Positions 1 to 8,611 of a stretch of 64,000 bases of DNA are shown one piece after another. The DNA lies in contig JAJEBW010000039.1 of the NCBI GenBank assembly GCA_022822325.1, positions 1 to 64,000 on the forward strand, read 5' to 3'. The stretch comes from Gemmatimonadota bacterium (GTDB lineage: Bacteria > Gemmatimonadota > Gemmatimonadetes > Longimicrobiales > Gaopeijiaceae). Each line of letters begins with the position of its first letter. The stretch's first letter is position 1. The notes below the pieces were generated by a model. The model had not been told where the DNA came from, ran no database searches, and saw only the letters and a list, made by a program, of their open reading frames with translations. Made by a program: the position numbers and the translations under genes.

Positions 1-188
1 TTGCGCCGCCCGCCGCCCGCGAATACCTCCGGCAAGCTGTTGAGCAGCTGCCGCTTCCAGTTGCTCACCTGGTTCGGATGAAGCTCATGCCGCCTCGCGA
101 TCGCCTGCACGCTGTCTCGCTCCCGCAGTGCCTCCAGCGCCACACGCGCCTTGAACTCCGGCGTGAACCGCCGTCTCTTCCTGGCCAT
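1..188 (-). CDS. IS3-family transposase OrfA, C-terminus beyond the window
   Basis: 62 codons are visible. The protein opens MARKRRRFTPEFKARVALEA and continues with a helix-turn-helix ending HPNQVSNWKRQLL, the classic OrfA DNA-binding domain (HTH_Tnp_1 type). In IS3 elements OrfA is fused to the OrfB integrase core by programmed frameshifting to give the active transposase. The start is the ATG at 186-188 (reverse strand), preceded by GGAGG-like purines. No damage is visible in the part present. Confidence 0.85.
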   Translation of the reverse strand, partial: MARKRRRFTPEFKARVALEALRERDSVQAIARRHELHPNQVSNWKRQLLNSLPEVFAGGGRR

Positions 189-228
189 CTCAGTGCCTCC
201 TGTTCCGTCCTGAAATACACCTTAACGA

Positions 229-255
229 CCTGTCCGAAAAACCGGGACCACCTCA
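229..255 (-). repeat. Putative terminal inverted repeat of the IS3 element
   Basis: Read from 255 downward the end starts TGAGGTGGTCCCGG and continues through a T-rich stretch to GGACAGG. It begins with the TG dinucleotide usual for IS3-family tips and marks the switch from IS sequence to DUF885 coding sequence. The partner repeat is outside the window, so the exact length is inferred. Confidence 0.55.
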
Positions 256-742
256 CCTCTTCCGCACTCCCTTCTGGGGCGAGGGCTGGGCGCTCTACTG
301 GGAGATGCGGCTGTGGGACATGGGCTTCCCCTCCACGCCCGAGGACCGGGTGGGAATGCTCTTCTGGCGAATGCACCGGGCGGCGCGGATCATCTTTTCG
401 CTGAGCTTTCATCTGGGCGAAATGACGCCGGACGAGGCGATCTCCTTTCTGGTGGAGCGGGTGGGACACGAGAGCGCGAACGCGATGGCCGAGGTGCGCC
501 GTTCCTTCAACGGCAGCTATTCGCCGCTGTACCAGGCGGCCTACATGCTTGGGGGACTTCAGTTTCGCGCGCTTCAGGAGCAGTTGGTCGGCGGCGAAAT
601 GACCGAGCGCGAGTTCCACGACACGATTCTGCGGGGCGGGCGGATGCCGGTCGAGATGGTGCGGGCACGGTTGCTGGGCGAGCCGCCGGGGCGGGATTTC
701 CGGGCGGGGTGGCGGTTTTATGGGGATGTCAACAGGCGGTAG
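256..742 (+). pseudogene. DUF885 family protein, C-terminal remnant cut by IS3 insertion
   Basis: The reading frame is open from the IS end to the stop at 742 and encodes the C-terminal part of a DUF885 protein, a secreted, peptidase-like family of about 550-600 residues. It keeps the GEGWALYWEM motif (from about 281) characteristic of the family core and the C-terminal region with EREFHDTILRGG and PVEMVRARLL. Roughly the first two thirds and any start codon are lost. A downstream ATG at 305 could in principle start a 145-aa product, but that would lack most of the fold. I read this as a dead gene. Confidence 0.75.
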
Positions 743-844
743 TCGAGGGTTGAACACTTGGTTACGTGGCTCGTCCTCGTATATTCCTCTGATGAGATGT
801 CGGTGTGGCCCGCACCGCGCCGCCAGGAGACCGAACGAACGTGA

Positions 845-1654
845 GTGCTACCGCAAATGCCCCTGACGGGACCACCTCCGCCTGAAGTGCCCTTGACCAA
901 CCCACCGCTGGTTCGGGTGATCGCGCAGGTTCGCTTTCCGCTCATCGCGTCCGTCGAGAAGCGAGAGTTCATCGCTGCGTTTCAGGACGCCATCCGGAAG
1001 GACTATCCTGTATTGCGACCAGAGCACGCTCGGAACGTTACCCTGAGTGGTCCGCAACAGATGGTGGATGTCAGTTCGAATACGCTGTGGCGATTCAACG
1101 AAATCACGGGGCCATGGCGTGTGACGCTCGCACCCGATTTCCTCGCGCTGGAAACCACTCGGTACACGTGCAGGGACGACTTCATGGACCGGTTTCAGCT
1201 GGTGGTGCGGGCGTTGCAAGAACACGTCAATCCGCAGATCGTGGACCGGCTCGGAGTCCGATACATTGATCGAATCTCTGGAGAGAATCTGCCCGCCCTT
1301 CCCCAGCTTGTTCGCCCCGAAGTGGCAGGCATTCTCGGGTCGCCACTCGCTGACTTCGCTCGGCACGCGATCTCGGAGCACATTTTCGTGTTTTCGGCAG
1401 GCGCGGGCCAACTAACCGTCCGGTGGGGACTCCTTCCACCCCAAGTCACAGTCGATCCCGGGGCGGTGGACGCCATCGATGAGCCGAGCTGGATTCTCGA
1501 CGTGGACGCATTTCAGTCCTTCCAGTCAGGAACGCGCAGGCTTGAGGTCAACTCCATCGTCCCGCAAGCCCGCGGGTTCGCCGAGCGCGTCTATGCCTTC
1601 TTCCGTTGGGCTGTAACCGACGAGTTCCTTCGCCGGTTTGGAGGTCAACCATGA
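845..1654 (+). CDS. TIGR04255 family protein
   Basis: 269 aa. The N-terminus (TNPPLVRVIAQVRFPLI) and the C-terminal half match the pattern of the TIGR04255 family, sporadically distributed proteins of about 250 aa with no known function. The start is a GTG at 845; an ATG at 857 is an alternative. No signal peptide or membrane segment is visible, so it should be cytoplasmic. Its stop overlaps the ATG of the next gene (ATGA at 1651-1654), so the two are translationally coupled. With two further overlapping genes it forms a compact cassette beside an IS3 element, which suggests horizontal transfer. Function unknown. Confidence 0.75.
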   Translation: MLPQMPLTGPPPPEVPLTNPPLVRVIAQVRFPLIASVEKREFIAAFQDAIRKDYPVLRPEHARNVTLSGPQQMVDVSSNTLWRFNEITGPWRVTLAPDFLALETTRYTCRDDFMDRFQLVVRALQEHVNPQIVDRLGVRYIDRISGENLPALPQLVRPEVAGILGSPLADFARHAISEHIFVFSAGAGQLTVRWGLLPPQVTVDPGAVDAIDEPSWILDVDAFQSFQSGTRRLEVNSIVPQARGFAERVYAFFRWAVTDEFLRRFGGQP

Positions 1655-2337
1655 GCGTCTCGATCATGCCGCACGAGCCGATCGATGCCACCGCCAGAAC
1701 CCCTCCCAATTGGCCGGATGTCGCTGGCCCGTTCTCCCCGTCGGAATTCGCCGTCGGTAGCCAACCATTGCCTCCCGGCACCTCATCCAGAGGAGTGCGG
1801 GTGATGCTCCGTTACCCGGAGCTCAACACGACCGCGAATGGACACGCCACACGCGAGCCCGAGGCAACCAGGCAGGCCATCTGCGAGCTACGTCGAATCT
1901 CTGGCCTGACTTGGGATCAACTGGCGGAGTTGTTCAGGGTCTCCCGCCGCACTGTCCAGCTCTGGGCCAGCGGCAAGCATCTTGACACCAAGGACGAACG
2001 GCGTCTCGTGCGCGTACTTGACATCATCCGCCATGCCGACCGTGGTAGTGCCCGGAACACCCGTGCAGCTCTTTTCGACAGTCATGAGGGTACGAGTCCG
2101 ATTCAGATGCTAATCGCAGGGCAATATGACGATGTGCGCGACGCGCTCGGTGAGGGCCCCGGCCGACCTTCGCGCGTGCGAACCGAACTCGATTCAGAGG
2201 CTAGGATGATGCGCAGGCCGCTTCCGCCGGAAGAGCTCTACGACGCGAAAACCGACCCCGTGCATCGGGAACGCGGAGCCGTTCGGTTCGTCCATAAGGA
2301 TCGTGCTGCAAGGAGACGCGGGCGTGGAAGCAGTTGA
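1651..2337 (+). CDS. Helix-turn-helix protein of the TIGR04255 cassette
   Basis: 228 aa. Residues about 74-130 form an XRE/Cro-type helix-turn-helix (ICELRRISGLTWDQLAELF, then SRRTVQLWASGKH). The N-terminal 70 residues are Pro-rich and probably disordered. The C-terminal 90 residues carry no domain I recognise. The ATG at 1651 follows GGAGG at 1640-1644 and overlaps the stop of the TIGR04255 gene. The 3' end overlaps the start of the third gene. The arrangement suits a cassette regulator or a DNA-binding subunit; the sequence cannot separate these. Confidence 0.75.
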   Translation: MSVSIMPHEPIDATARTPPNWPDVAGPFSPSEFAVGSQPLPPGTSSRGVRVMLRYPELNTTANGHATREPEATRQAICELRRISGLTWDQLAELFRVSRRTVQLWASGKHLDTKDERRLVRVLDIIRHADRGSARNTRAALFDSHEGTSPIQMLIAGQYDDVRDALGEGPGRPSRVRTELDSEARMMRRPLPPEELYDAKTDPVHRERGAVRFVHKDRAARRRGRGSS

Positions 2338-3169
2338 CGAACCAGATCACAGTGTGGTGGACGAACGCCTTGCGGCCTGGCGCCAGGGCGACTGCGTTGT
2401 GGGCAACCACTGGTTTCTCTTTCGAGTAGACGTGGATCGACCGGTAACGAGGGAAGGGATGATCGCCAGCGGTGGCCGGAGCGATATCGTCGAGGCAGAG
2501 GTGCAAGGTTTTGCGGTCATCACCCAGACTTGTGACCTCGTCCGTAGCTGTAAGGCTCGCCCGTTTGTTGAAGTAAGCCCGCTGGTTGAAGTCGCAAGTC
2601 GGATGCTACGCGAGATTGAGCGGGGGCGAAGACCCAACTACGGCTTCATTCCCGGCGTAGCTCCTGACCGATTCATGGCCGACCTCGACCGAGTGATGAC
2701 GATCGAAAAAGGGGTCGTCGCAAGGTGGGATAGGATAGTGGGGTGCCCTGCGGACGAAGATTCTCGTCGTCTCGCCCTCGCTTTGGCGCGCAAGCGGGCT
2801 CGGACGGCGTTCCCCGACGATTTTGTCACCTTGGCGTCACCGCTGATGAGGCGAATGGCGTCAAAGCACGACAAACAAAGCGATGAAGGGCATACTCTTC
2901 GCGCGCTTCGTGAGATACGGGTTCGAGCAGCTCCGTCCTGGTACGCAGATGCGGTGGAACTGACGTTCTGGTTCATCCGACACGATGATGATTGGACATT
3001 CCAGGATCGCGACCGGGTGCACTGCATGTCGGCACTACCTCGAGTGGAGCCGGGATCCCGCTTTGTTGCCATTGACGGAATCGTACAGACCCTTGACGAC
3101 CTGACCGCTCGCGAGTATGTCGAGAGTGACCCGCTTGACCTGGACCATCTGACCACCAGGTCAAAGTAG
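2324..3169 (+). CDS. Uncharacterised protein with ITQTCDLVR motif, third gene of the cassette
   Basis: 281 aa from a GTG at 2324 that follows AAGGAG (2310-2315) with 8-nt spacing; a GTG at 2303 is possible but has no better site. The start overlaps the end of the HTH gene by 14 nt. The protein is soluble, with no signal or membrane segment. A distinctive motif, FAVITQTCDLVR at about residues 64-74, is followed by a hydrophobic segment (PFVEVSPLVEV). Thr/Cys/Asp clusters of this kind suggest a catalytic or metal site, but I cannot name the family. Its tight packing with the TIGR04255 and HTH genes implies a shared job. Confidence 0.7.
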   Translation: MEAVDEPDHSVVDERLAAWRQGDCVVGNHWFLFRVDVDRPVTREGMIASGGRSDIVEAEVQGFAVITQTCDLVRSCKARPFVEVSPLVEVASRMLREIERGRRPNYGFIPGVAPDRFMADLDRVMTIEKGVVARWDRIVGCPADEDSRRLALALARKRARTAFPDDFVTLASPLMRRMASKHDKQSDEGHTLRALREIRVRAAPSWYADAVELTFWFIRHDDDWTFQDRDRVHCMSALPRVEPGSRFVAIDGIVQTLDDLTAREYVESDPLDLDHLTTRSK

Positions 3170-3208
3170 GTAGAGTCGGACTCAGTGACACGGTTGTCGC
3201 AATTTACC

Positions 3209-4339
3209 CTACCGCTCCCTCCACTCCTCCAGAATCCCCCGGTCGCGCTCCAGATTGAGCTGAAGCTGTCCCCGCCGCTCCTCCGGCTGCGCATTGAACC
3301 AATCCAGGGTGTCCAGCGCGGTCGCCGCCAGCGGCCGGAACTTGAGGCCCGCCGCAACCGCCTTGTGCGACTGGACATTGGAGATTCCGCGCGTGGGACC
3401 GTTCGCCGGGGGATACCAGAGCTGGAAGCGCGCCTCGCGATCCATGAGGAACCGCTCGTCGACCCAGGTGAAGTTGAGCGGCGTGCCGGTGATGGCCCGG
3501 ATGCCGTAGAGGAACTCGGCCATCGAGGTGGGATCGAGCGCCGGACCGGCGGTGTTGTAGGTGCCGCCGATGTCGCGTTCGAGCGCCAGGATCATGAACT
3601 CGGCCAGGTCGCGCACATCGATGAACTGGACGGGCGTGTCGGGGCTGCCGGGCGCGATAATCTCGCCGCCGCGGTCGATGCGCACCGGCCAGTAGGTGAA
3701 GCGGTCGGTGGTGTCGCCGGGACCCGCCACGACATGCAGGCGAAAGACGGTGCCGCGCTCGCGGAAGGTCTCGGTGACGGCGTTCTCGCAAAGGATCTTG
3801 AGGGGGCCGTAGTAGCGGTCGACGTCCTCGCTCTCGGGATCCTCGATGGGGAGCAGCTCGCCCTCCTCGGTGATCTCGTCCTGGTCGAAGCTGTAGACCG
3901 ATCCGGTGGAGGTGAAGAGGTAGCGGCCCACCGAGTCGCGGAGGAGATTCGCCGAGTCGCGCACATGGCGGGGAACATATCCGCTGTTGTCGATGACGGC
4001 GTCCCAGTTGCGGCCGCGCAGCGCGTCGATCTGGCCGTCGCGGTCGCCGATCAGCGTCTCGACGCCGGGGAAGAGCCCCGGGGCGGTGCGGCCACGGTTG
4101 AAGATGGTGACGTCGTGGCCGCGATACATGGCGTACCGGACCTGGTGCGGGCCGATGAACCCGGTGCCGCCCAGAATGAGGATGCGGAGTGGGCGGGGGG
4201 CGGGGTCGGGGGTGGGTGGAGATGCGGTGGGGCGGTGGCCGGGCGGGGTGGGATCGGCAAGGGCAGGCGCGGATCCGAGTGCGGCGGCTCCGGCGGCCGC
4301 GGCGGAGGTGGCAAGGAATCTGCGGCGTGTGGGGGTCAT
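3209..4339 (-). CDS. Secreted NAD-dependent epimerase/dehydratase-like protein with Tat signal
   Basis: 376 aa. The N-terminus MTPTRRRFLATSAAAAGAA is a twin-arginine signal, so the protein is exported folded. The Rossmann motif ILGGTGFIGPHQVR follows at about residue 55, then an SDR-type core with STGSVY and YYGPLK (Tyr-x-x-x-Lys). This matches extended SDR epimerase/reductase family members, some of which are found with Tat signals in Bacteroidota- and Gemmatimonadota-like genomes. The substrate is unknown, probably a nucleotide sugar or a modified sugar. The ATG at 4339 was chosen because it begins the Tat signal; a longer open frame upstream is Arg-rich and non-homologous. It is convergent with the cassette at 3169. 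Confidence 0.8.
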   Translation of the reverse strand: MTPTRRRFLATSAAAAGAAALGSAPALADPTPPGHRPTASPPTPDPAPRPLRILILGGTGFIGPHQVRYAMYRGHDVTIFNRGRTAPGLFPGVETLIGDRDGQIDALRGRNWDAVIDNSGYVPRHVRDSANLLRDSVGRYLFTSTGSVYSFDQDEITEEGELLPIEDPESEDVDRYYGPLKILCENAVTETFRERGTVFRLHVVAGPGDTTDRFTYWPVRIDRGGEIIAPGSPDTPVQFIDVRDLAEFMILALERDIGGTYNTAGPALDPTSMAEFLYGIRAITGTPLNFTWVDERFLMDREARFQLWYPPANGPTRGISNVQSHKAVAAGLKFRPLAATALDTLDWFNAQPEERRGQLQLNLERDRGILEEWRER

Positions 4340-4457
4340 GTGGGCAGCTCTGGTGCGGGTGACTGGATCGAGGCGCGGGCGGGATCGCGTGGGGCAAAGT
4401 TTCCGATCGGGGTCGCGGTCGCGCAAGATCCCGGATTTCCGGCGAAGCGAGAGATCG

Positions 4458-5513
4458 TCAGCGGGGCGAGGGACTCGTGGCCGAACCGATGCGCGCAAGG
4501 GCCGGGGGGAAGGGCGTCAGAAGCGCCTGGTCCGCAATGTAGGCGGAGCCGAGCCGCAGCGCCCACGATCGGAGCGGGGAGACGATTTCGCTCGCCGCAC
4601 CCTTGCCCGCCCGGAACCGATCCAGCGCCCGCCCGAAACGGTCGCGCTCCACCGCGGACAATCCCCCGCTCAGGAAACCGAAGATGTGCTGGCAGGCGTT
4701 GACGAGCGGGCCGCGCCCCGGCGGATCCCGAAGCGCCTGGTGAAAGACCGTCCGGTAACGGGCCGCAATGGCGGCAAAGTCCTCCGCGTTCGCACACCCC
4801 TTGCCAGCGCCACCGTTCCCGCCCGCCCGCCCCGCCAACGCCCCACGCGAGCCCGGGTCCGCCTTCCCCGCGATTCGCCCCAGATCGCGAAGGCGCCGTT
4901 CGTCGCAGGCAAGGAGCAGGAACTTGTGCGACGCATGAAACCCGACCAGCTCGGCCATTGTTCCGCCCGCCACGACCTGACGCAGCCGCGCAAAGGCGAA
5001 GAGCCGGGTCAGAAAGTGCTCCCGGATCCGATCGTCGCGCAGCCGCCTTTCGTCTTCGATCGCCAAATCGCCGAACCGTTCCGCCACCGCCGCGGCGAAC
5101 AGACCCGCCCCCCTCCCCACTACCCGTCCCGATTCCGGCCCGGCCATCACCCGGACCCCATCCCGCCCACAGCTCGGACTGCGCGATTTCAGAATGAACC
5201 CGTCCACCTCGCCCACGCGGCCCACGAACCCCGCCGCAAAGCCCTCCATCGCTCCGGTGAGATCGCGTCCCGTCGCGGGCTGCACCAGCCGCCGCCCACC
5301 GCCCGCGGCCACAATTCGGATCGGATCGCGCGGAACCCCCAACCCGATTCCCACCTCGGGACAGACGCGGCGGTACTCGACGAAGGGCTCCAGCACCCGA
5401 ATCAGCCCGAAGCGAATCGTGGCGCCGTTGTAGCGGCAGGGCTCGAACTCCAGGCACTCGCTGACGACGAGAACGGGTCGGGGAAAGGGGAAACGCTCAC
5501 GGCTCGGGGTCAT
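4458..5513 (-). CDS. DUF523 and DUF1722 domain protein
   Basis: 351 aa. The N-terminal half is DUF523, with VVSECLEFEPCRYNG near the start and the signature FILKSRSPSCG at about residue 107; these Cys residues are typical of the domain. The C-terminal half is DUF1722 (YbgA-like), with FHASHKFLLLA. Two-domain proteins of this kind are widespread and often sit near photolyase or 2-thiouracil desulfurase genes; bacterial DUF523 proteins have been linked to thiouracil desulfuration. The ATG at 5513 starts directly ahead of the conserved region. The gene runs opposite to the amidase, with a 252-bp intergenic region between them. Confidence 0.85.
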   Translation of the reverse strand: MTPSRERFPFPRPVLVVSECLEFEPCRYNGATIRFGLIRVLEPFVEYRRVCPEVGIGLGVPRDPIRIVAAGGGRRLVQPATGRDLTGAMEGFAAGFVGRVGEVDGFILKSRSPSCGRDGVRVMAGPESGRVVGRGAGLFAAAVAERFGDLAIEDERRLRDDRIREHFLTRLFAFARLRQVVAGGTMAELVGFHASHKFLLLACDERRLRDLGRIAGKADPGSRGALAGRAGGNGGAGKGCANAEDFAAIAARYRTVFHQALRDPPGRGPLVNACQHIFGFLSGGLSAVERDRFGRALDRFRAGKGAASEIVSPLRSWALRLGSAYIADQALLTPFPPALARIGSATSPSPR

Positions 5514-5634
5514 GGTCCGGCATCCCTCTTCAGAGAGTGGCGAATGCGGATCGGTGGGGTGGTCACGGGGGTCCTGGGCTGGCAGGGTCGGGCCAACGGA
5601 ATCGTGCAGGCGGGCCGTGTTCGCCCACCCGATC

Positions 5635-5696
5635 CCGGCCCCTGCGCGGGCCGGCCCGGGTGTCGGCAGACAACTGTCGGGCGGGCGCGCAACCCC
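5635..5696 (+). repeat. Dispersed GC-rich intergenic element, copy A
   Basis: A 62-nt segment running from CCGGCCCCTGCGCGGG to GCGCGCAACCCC. It is repeated with the same internal spacing at 52415-52476 and 61855-61915. The first half can form a hairpin (CCGGCCC, then GGGCCGG). This copy lies in the divergent intergenic region 5514-5765 upstream of the amidase, about 70 nt before its start. Besides this element I see no gene in that 252-bp gap. Confidence 0.6.
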
Positions 5697-5765
5697 TGCT
5701 CCGACCCTGTCTCGCCATATTGTGAGTTCCATTCATGATACCCAATCCACCCGGGAACTTCCGCG

Positions 5766-7229
5766 ATGACCCATTCAGCCATTGCGCCGCCCTCAATCGC
5801 AGAGATCGCCCGATCAGTCCGCGGCGGCGCCGTCTCCGCCCGCCTTCTCGCCGAGGACGCCATTGCCCGCCACAACGTCGGCGAGCTCAACGCCTACATC
5901 GTCTTCGACGCCGAGGGCGCGCTCGCCCAGGCCGATGCCATCGATGCGGCGGTCGCGCGGGGAGTCGATCCCGGTCCGCTCGCCGGAATCACCGTTTCGG
6001 TCAAGGATCTCTACGGCGTCGAAGGGCTGCCCATCCAGGCGGGAACCCGGCGGGAGCTCCCCGAACGCTGGCAACGCGAGGGGTTCCTGGTGCGCGCGCT
6101 GCGGGATCTCGGTGCGGTCATCGTCGGCAAGACGCACACAGTCGAACTGGCCTTCGGGGGAGTGGGAATGAATCCGAATACGGGTACGCCGGTCAATCCC
6201 TGGGATCCGGTCGAGCACCGCGCGCCGGGCGGATCGTCGTCGGGGGCGGGGGTCAGTCTGTGGGAGGGATCGGCGCTGATTGCGCTGGGAAGCGACACCG
6301 GCGGGTCGGTCCGGATTCCGGCCGCGGCCACGGGAGTCGTGGGACACCGCCACACCACGGGACGCTGGCCGACGACCGGCGTGGTCCCCCTGTCGACCAC
6401 TCTGGACACGGTGGGAATCCTGACGCGCACGGCCGCCGATTCGCGCCACGTCTTCGCTCTGGTCGACGCGCTGGCGGGCAAGTCAATGGCTGGCAGGACC
6501 ACGAGCCGACATCCCCTGCCGGGCGAGGCGCACCCATCGCCGGTCCGCGATCTGGCCGGGCTGCGCATCGGGGTGCCCCGCGAGGGGATCTGGCACGGCG
6601 TGCAGGCGGATATCGTTGCCGTTCTGGACCGGACGCTGGCCGAGCTCGAGGCCGCCGGAGCCGAGCTCGTCGAATTCCGGGCGCCGGAGCTGCGCGAAGC
6701 GGGGGAGCGCTACCTCGACGGCATTCTGGTTCAGCCGGAGCGATTCGAGTCGCTGGAGCGCGATCTGCCCGGGTTCGGCAAGGTGCTGGACGACACCGTC
6801 GGGAAGCGTCTGGAGGGCGCGCCCGCCGTGAGCGCCGTGGACTACATCGGAGTCCTTCGTCTGCGGCGGCGTCTCTCGGCGCGATTGCAGGACCGCATGG
6901 CCCGAGACGGGATCGAGCTCCTGGCCGCCCCCACCCTTCCCCTCACCCCGCCCACCCTGGCCTCCATCGCCGAGCTGGAGAGCTACCGCGCCGTCAACCG
7001 CGCCATGCTTTCGCGGACCGGCCCCGCCAGCATGCTCGACATGTGCGCCGTGAGTCTGCCGGCCGGCCTGGACGACGCCGACATGCCGGTGGGATTGCAG
7101 CTCATCGGGCGAAGCCATGCCGATCACGCGCTCCTTGACCGGGCGGTAGCCGTGGAAAGGGTACTCGGCACAAACCTGGAACGCCTGGGAGCGCCGCCGC
7201 GAATCCGGTCCGCGCTTCCTGCGGGCTGA
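5766..7229 (+). CDS. Amidase (amidase signature family)
   Basis: 487 aa, cytoplasmic. It has the Ser-cisSer-Lys triad of the amidase signature family: Lys80 in TVSVKD, the cis-Ser in PGGSSSG (about 155-160) and the nucleophile Ser181 in GSDTGGSVRIPA. Members hydrolyse amide bonds of small carboxamides, and the set includes GatA-like, allophanate hydrolase-like and indoleacetamide hydrolase enzymes. There is no GatB/GatC nearby, so a catabolic amidase is more likely than GatA. The region after the signature reads GVVGHRHTTGRWPTTG, where GLKPTxGRV is more usual. The ATG at 5766 gives the expected N-terminus. Confidence 0.85.
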   Translation: MTHSAIAPPSIAEIARSVRGGAVSARLLAEDAIARHNVGELNAYIVFDAEGALAQADAIDAAVARGVDPGPLAGITVSVKDLYGVEGLPIQAGTRRELPERWQREGFLVRALRDLGAVIVGKTHTVELAFGGVGMNPNTGTPVNPWDPVEHRAPGGSSSGAGVSLWEGSALIALGSDTGGSVRIPAAATGVVGHRHTTGRWPTTGVVPLSTTLDTVGILTRTAADSRHVFALVDALAGKSMAGRTTSRHPLPGEAHPSPVRDLAGLRIGVPREGIWHGVQADIVAVLDRTLAELEAAGAELVEFRAPELREAGERYLDGILVQPERFESLERDLPGFGKVLDDTVGKRLEGAPAVSAVDYIGVLRLRRRLSARLQDRMARDGIELLAAPTLPLTPPTLASIAELESYRAVNRAMLSRTGPASMLDMCAVSLPAGLDDADMPVGLQLIGRSHADHALLDRAVAVERVLGTNLERLGAPPRIRSALPAG

Positions 7230-7300
7230 CGACTGGCCGCCATCGGGCTGTTCCTCGGCCGCGCACCGACCGCCAACCCCATCCGCACTTCCCACTGGCG

Positions 7301-8059
7301 TCAACCCCTCAGCGCTCCAATCACCTGCGCCAGCACCGCGACCGCAATCTCTTCCGGGGTGCGCGCGCCGATCGGAAGTCCCACGGGGCCATGGATTCGA
7401 TCCAGCTCGGCCTCGGCGAACCCGGCCTCTGCCAACCGCTCCCGCCGGGCCGCCTGCGTCTTGCGGCTGCCGAGCGCGCCAATGTAGAACGTCTCGCTGC
7501 GGAGCGCCGCCATCAGCGCCGGGTCGTCAATCTTCGGATCGTGGGTGAGCGCGACCACCGCCGTCCGCCCGCCAGCAACGAGGGAGGTCATCGCCCGGTC
7601 GGGCCACTCGCGCACCAAAGCCGCACCGGGAAATCGCTCCGGCGTCGCAAATCCTTCGCGCGGATCGAGCACGGTGACGCGCAGTCCGGCAATCGTCGCC
7701 ATCGGCGCCAGCGCCTGCGCAATGTGCACCGCCCCGATCACGATCAGGTGGACCGGCTGAAGGTATGGCCGCAGAAAGACCGGGCCGTCCGCGGTGTCGA
7801 TGGTGCGGGGAGCTGCGGCCCGGGCAACGGCGGCGATCGCTTCGTTCTCCACTCCGCGAAGCACGGCGCCGTCCCGCCGCGACGAACCCTTCCCCCGAGC
7901 GACTCTTGCAGGCGCGACCTCTTCCGCCACAACCCACTCGCACACAAGCGGATCGAGCGCAAACAACTCCTGCGCGCCATCGGTCAGCCGCGTCGCCAAC
8001 ACCACATCGCGGCCCGCCCGCTGCGCCGCGACGATCCCGCGCAGAAGGTCACCGTTCAT
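7301..8059 (-). CDS. XdhC Rossmann-domain protein (C-terminal half of a split XdhC)
   Basis: 252 aa from the ATG at 8059 (a TTG at 8068 is also open). The C-terminal two thirds contain the NAD(P)-binding-like XdhC domain: VHLIVIGAVHIAQALAP, LDPREGFATPERF, VALTHDPKIDDPAL, YIGALGSRKT and the ending PVGLPIGARTPEEIAVAVLA. XdhC proteins insert the sulfurated molybdenum cofactor into xanthine dehydrogenase-type enzymes. The XdhC N-terminal domain is encoded separately at 8612-8995, so the function is split over two genes. No xanthine or CO dehydrogenase subunit lies in the window. Confidence 0.85.
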   Translation of the reverse strand: MNGDLLRGIVAAQRAGRDVVLATRLTDGAQELFALDPLVCEWVVAEEVAPARVARGKGSSRRDGAVLRGVENEAIAAVARAAAPRTIDTADGPVFLRPYLQPVHLIVIGAVHIAQALAPMATIAGLRVTVLDPREGFATPERFPGAALVREWPDRAMTSLVAGGRTAVVALTHDPKIDDPALMAALRSETFYIGALGSRKTQAARRERLAEAGFAEAELDRIHGPVGLPIGARTPEEIAVAVLAQVIGALRG

Positions 8060-8073
8060 TGCGCGCAAGTCCC

Positions 8074-8109
8074 TTCACCGCGAGACCCGGCTTCACCGCG
8101 AGACCCGGC
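8074..8109 (+). repeat. 18-nt tandem duplication upstream of the XdhC gene
   Basis: The unit TTCACCGCGAGACCCGGC occurs twice head to tail (8074-8091 and 8092-8109) in the short gap between the start of the XdhC-C gene and the end of the PH-domain gene. It is a recent short duplication with no evident function; it would change the spacing of the XdhC leader. Confidence 0.7.
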
Positions 8110-8185
8110 CTTCATGGGGAATCGCCGGCCCCGACCGGTGCCGCACCGGCCCCCCGCGCGAACCGCAATTCCTGCGCGACGGCCG

Positions 8186-8584
8186 CTATCCCCCGACTCC
8201 AAAGACCCTCGCATTCACGAACGCATTGACCGCCCGCATGTCCGTGCGCTTCGAGAACCGCACCTCGCAGACGTCGAATCCCGACCCGCAGAGCTTCAGT
8301 TCGGTGTCCAGATCGAGCGTGCCCGAGTTTTCGACCGAGAAGGCCGTCACCGACCGCCACGGAATCGACGCCAGCGCCACCTTCTTGCCGCGAATTCCCT
8401 GCGGATCGATCACGATCATCCGCAAATCGGTGAAGATCAGGGCGTCGCGCATTCCCTTGAACTCCATCCGCACCCGCTCGCCCTCGATCAGAAAGCCCTC
8501 GTAGCGCTCCCTCGAAGTCCCGATCCGCACCGGGTCGCCCACATAGTTCGAGTTCAGAAATCGGATTCGCGACTCTTCGGCCAT
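8186..8584 (-). CDS. Small PH-domain-like protein
   Basis: 132 aa from the ATG at 8584, which has GAGGGA 7 nt upstream; an ATG at 8599 would add five residues. The fold signature is a run of short beta-strands with a C-terminal helix (GFLIEGERVRMEF, DALIFTDLRMIVID, VALASIPWRSVTAF, RFSKRTDMRAVNAFV), matching bacterial pleckstrin-homology domains (bPH type). No membrane segment. It lies between the two XdhC genes, all on the same strand, and may be co-transcribed with them, but nothing ties it to cofactor insertion. Function unknown. Confidence 0.65.
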   Translation of the reverse strand: MAEESRIRFLNSNYVGDPVRIGTSRERYEGFLIEGERVRMEFKGMRDALIFTDLRMIVIDPQGIRGKKVALASIPWRSVTAFSVENSGTLDLDTELKLCGSGFDVCEVRFSKRTDMRAVNAFVNARVFGVGG

Positions 8585-8611
8585 CTCCTCTTCCCTCATC
8601 CTGATCGTTGC

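Larger units (their letters stand above)
1..255 (-). mobile_element. IS3-family insertion sequence, left end, cut by window edge
   Basis: The minus strand carries an OrfA-type transposase gene running off the window. Upstream of it is an end that starts TGAGGTGGTCCCGG when read inward from 255. IS3-family elements usually begin with TG and place orfA a few tens of bases inside the tip, as here (orfA starts at 188). The DNA directly beyond 255 is the coding sequence of a truncated DUF885 protein, so the element appears to have inserted into that gene. The other end and orfB lie outside the window, so completeness and target-site duplication cannot be judged. Confidence 0.75.
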
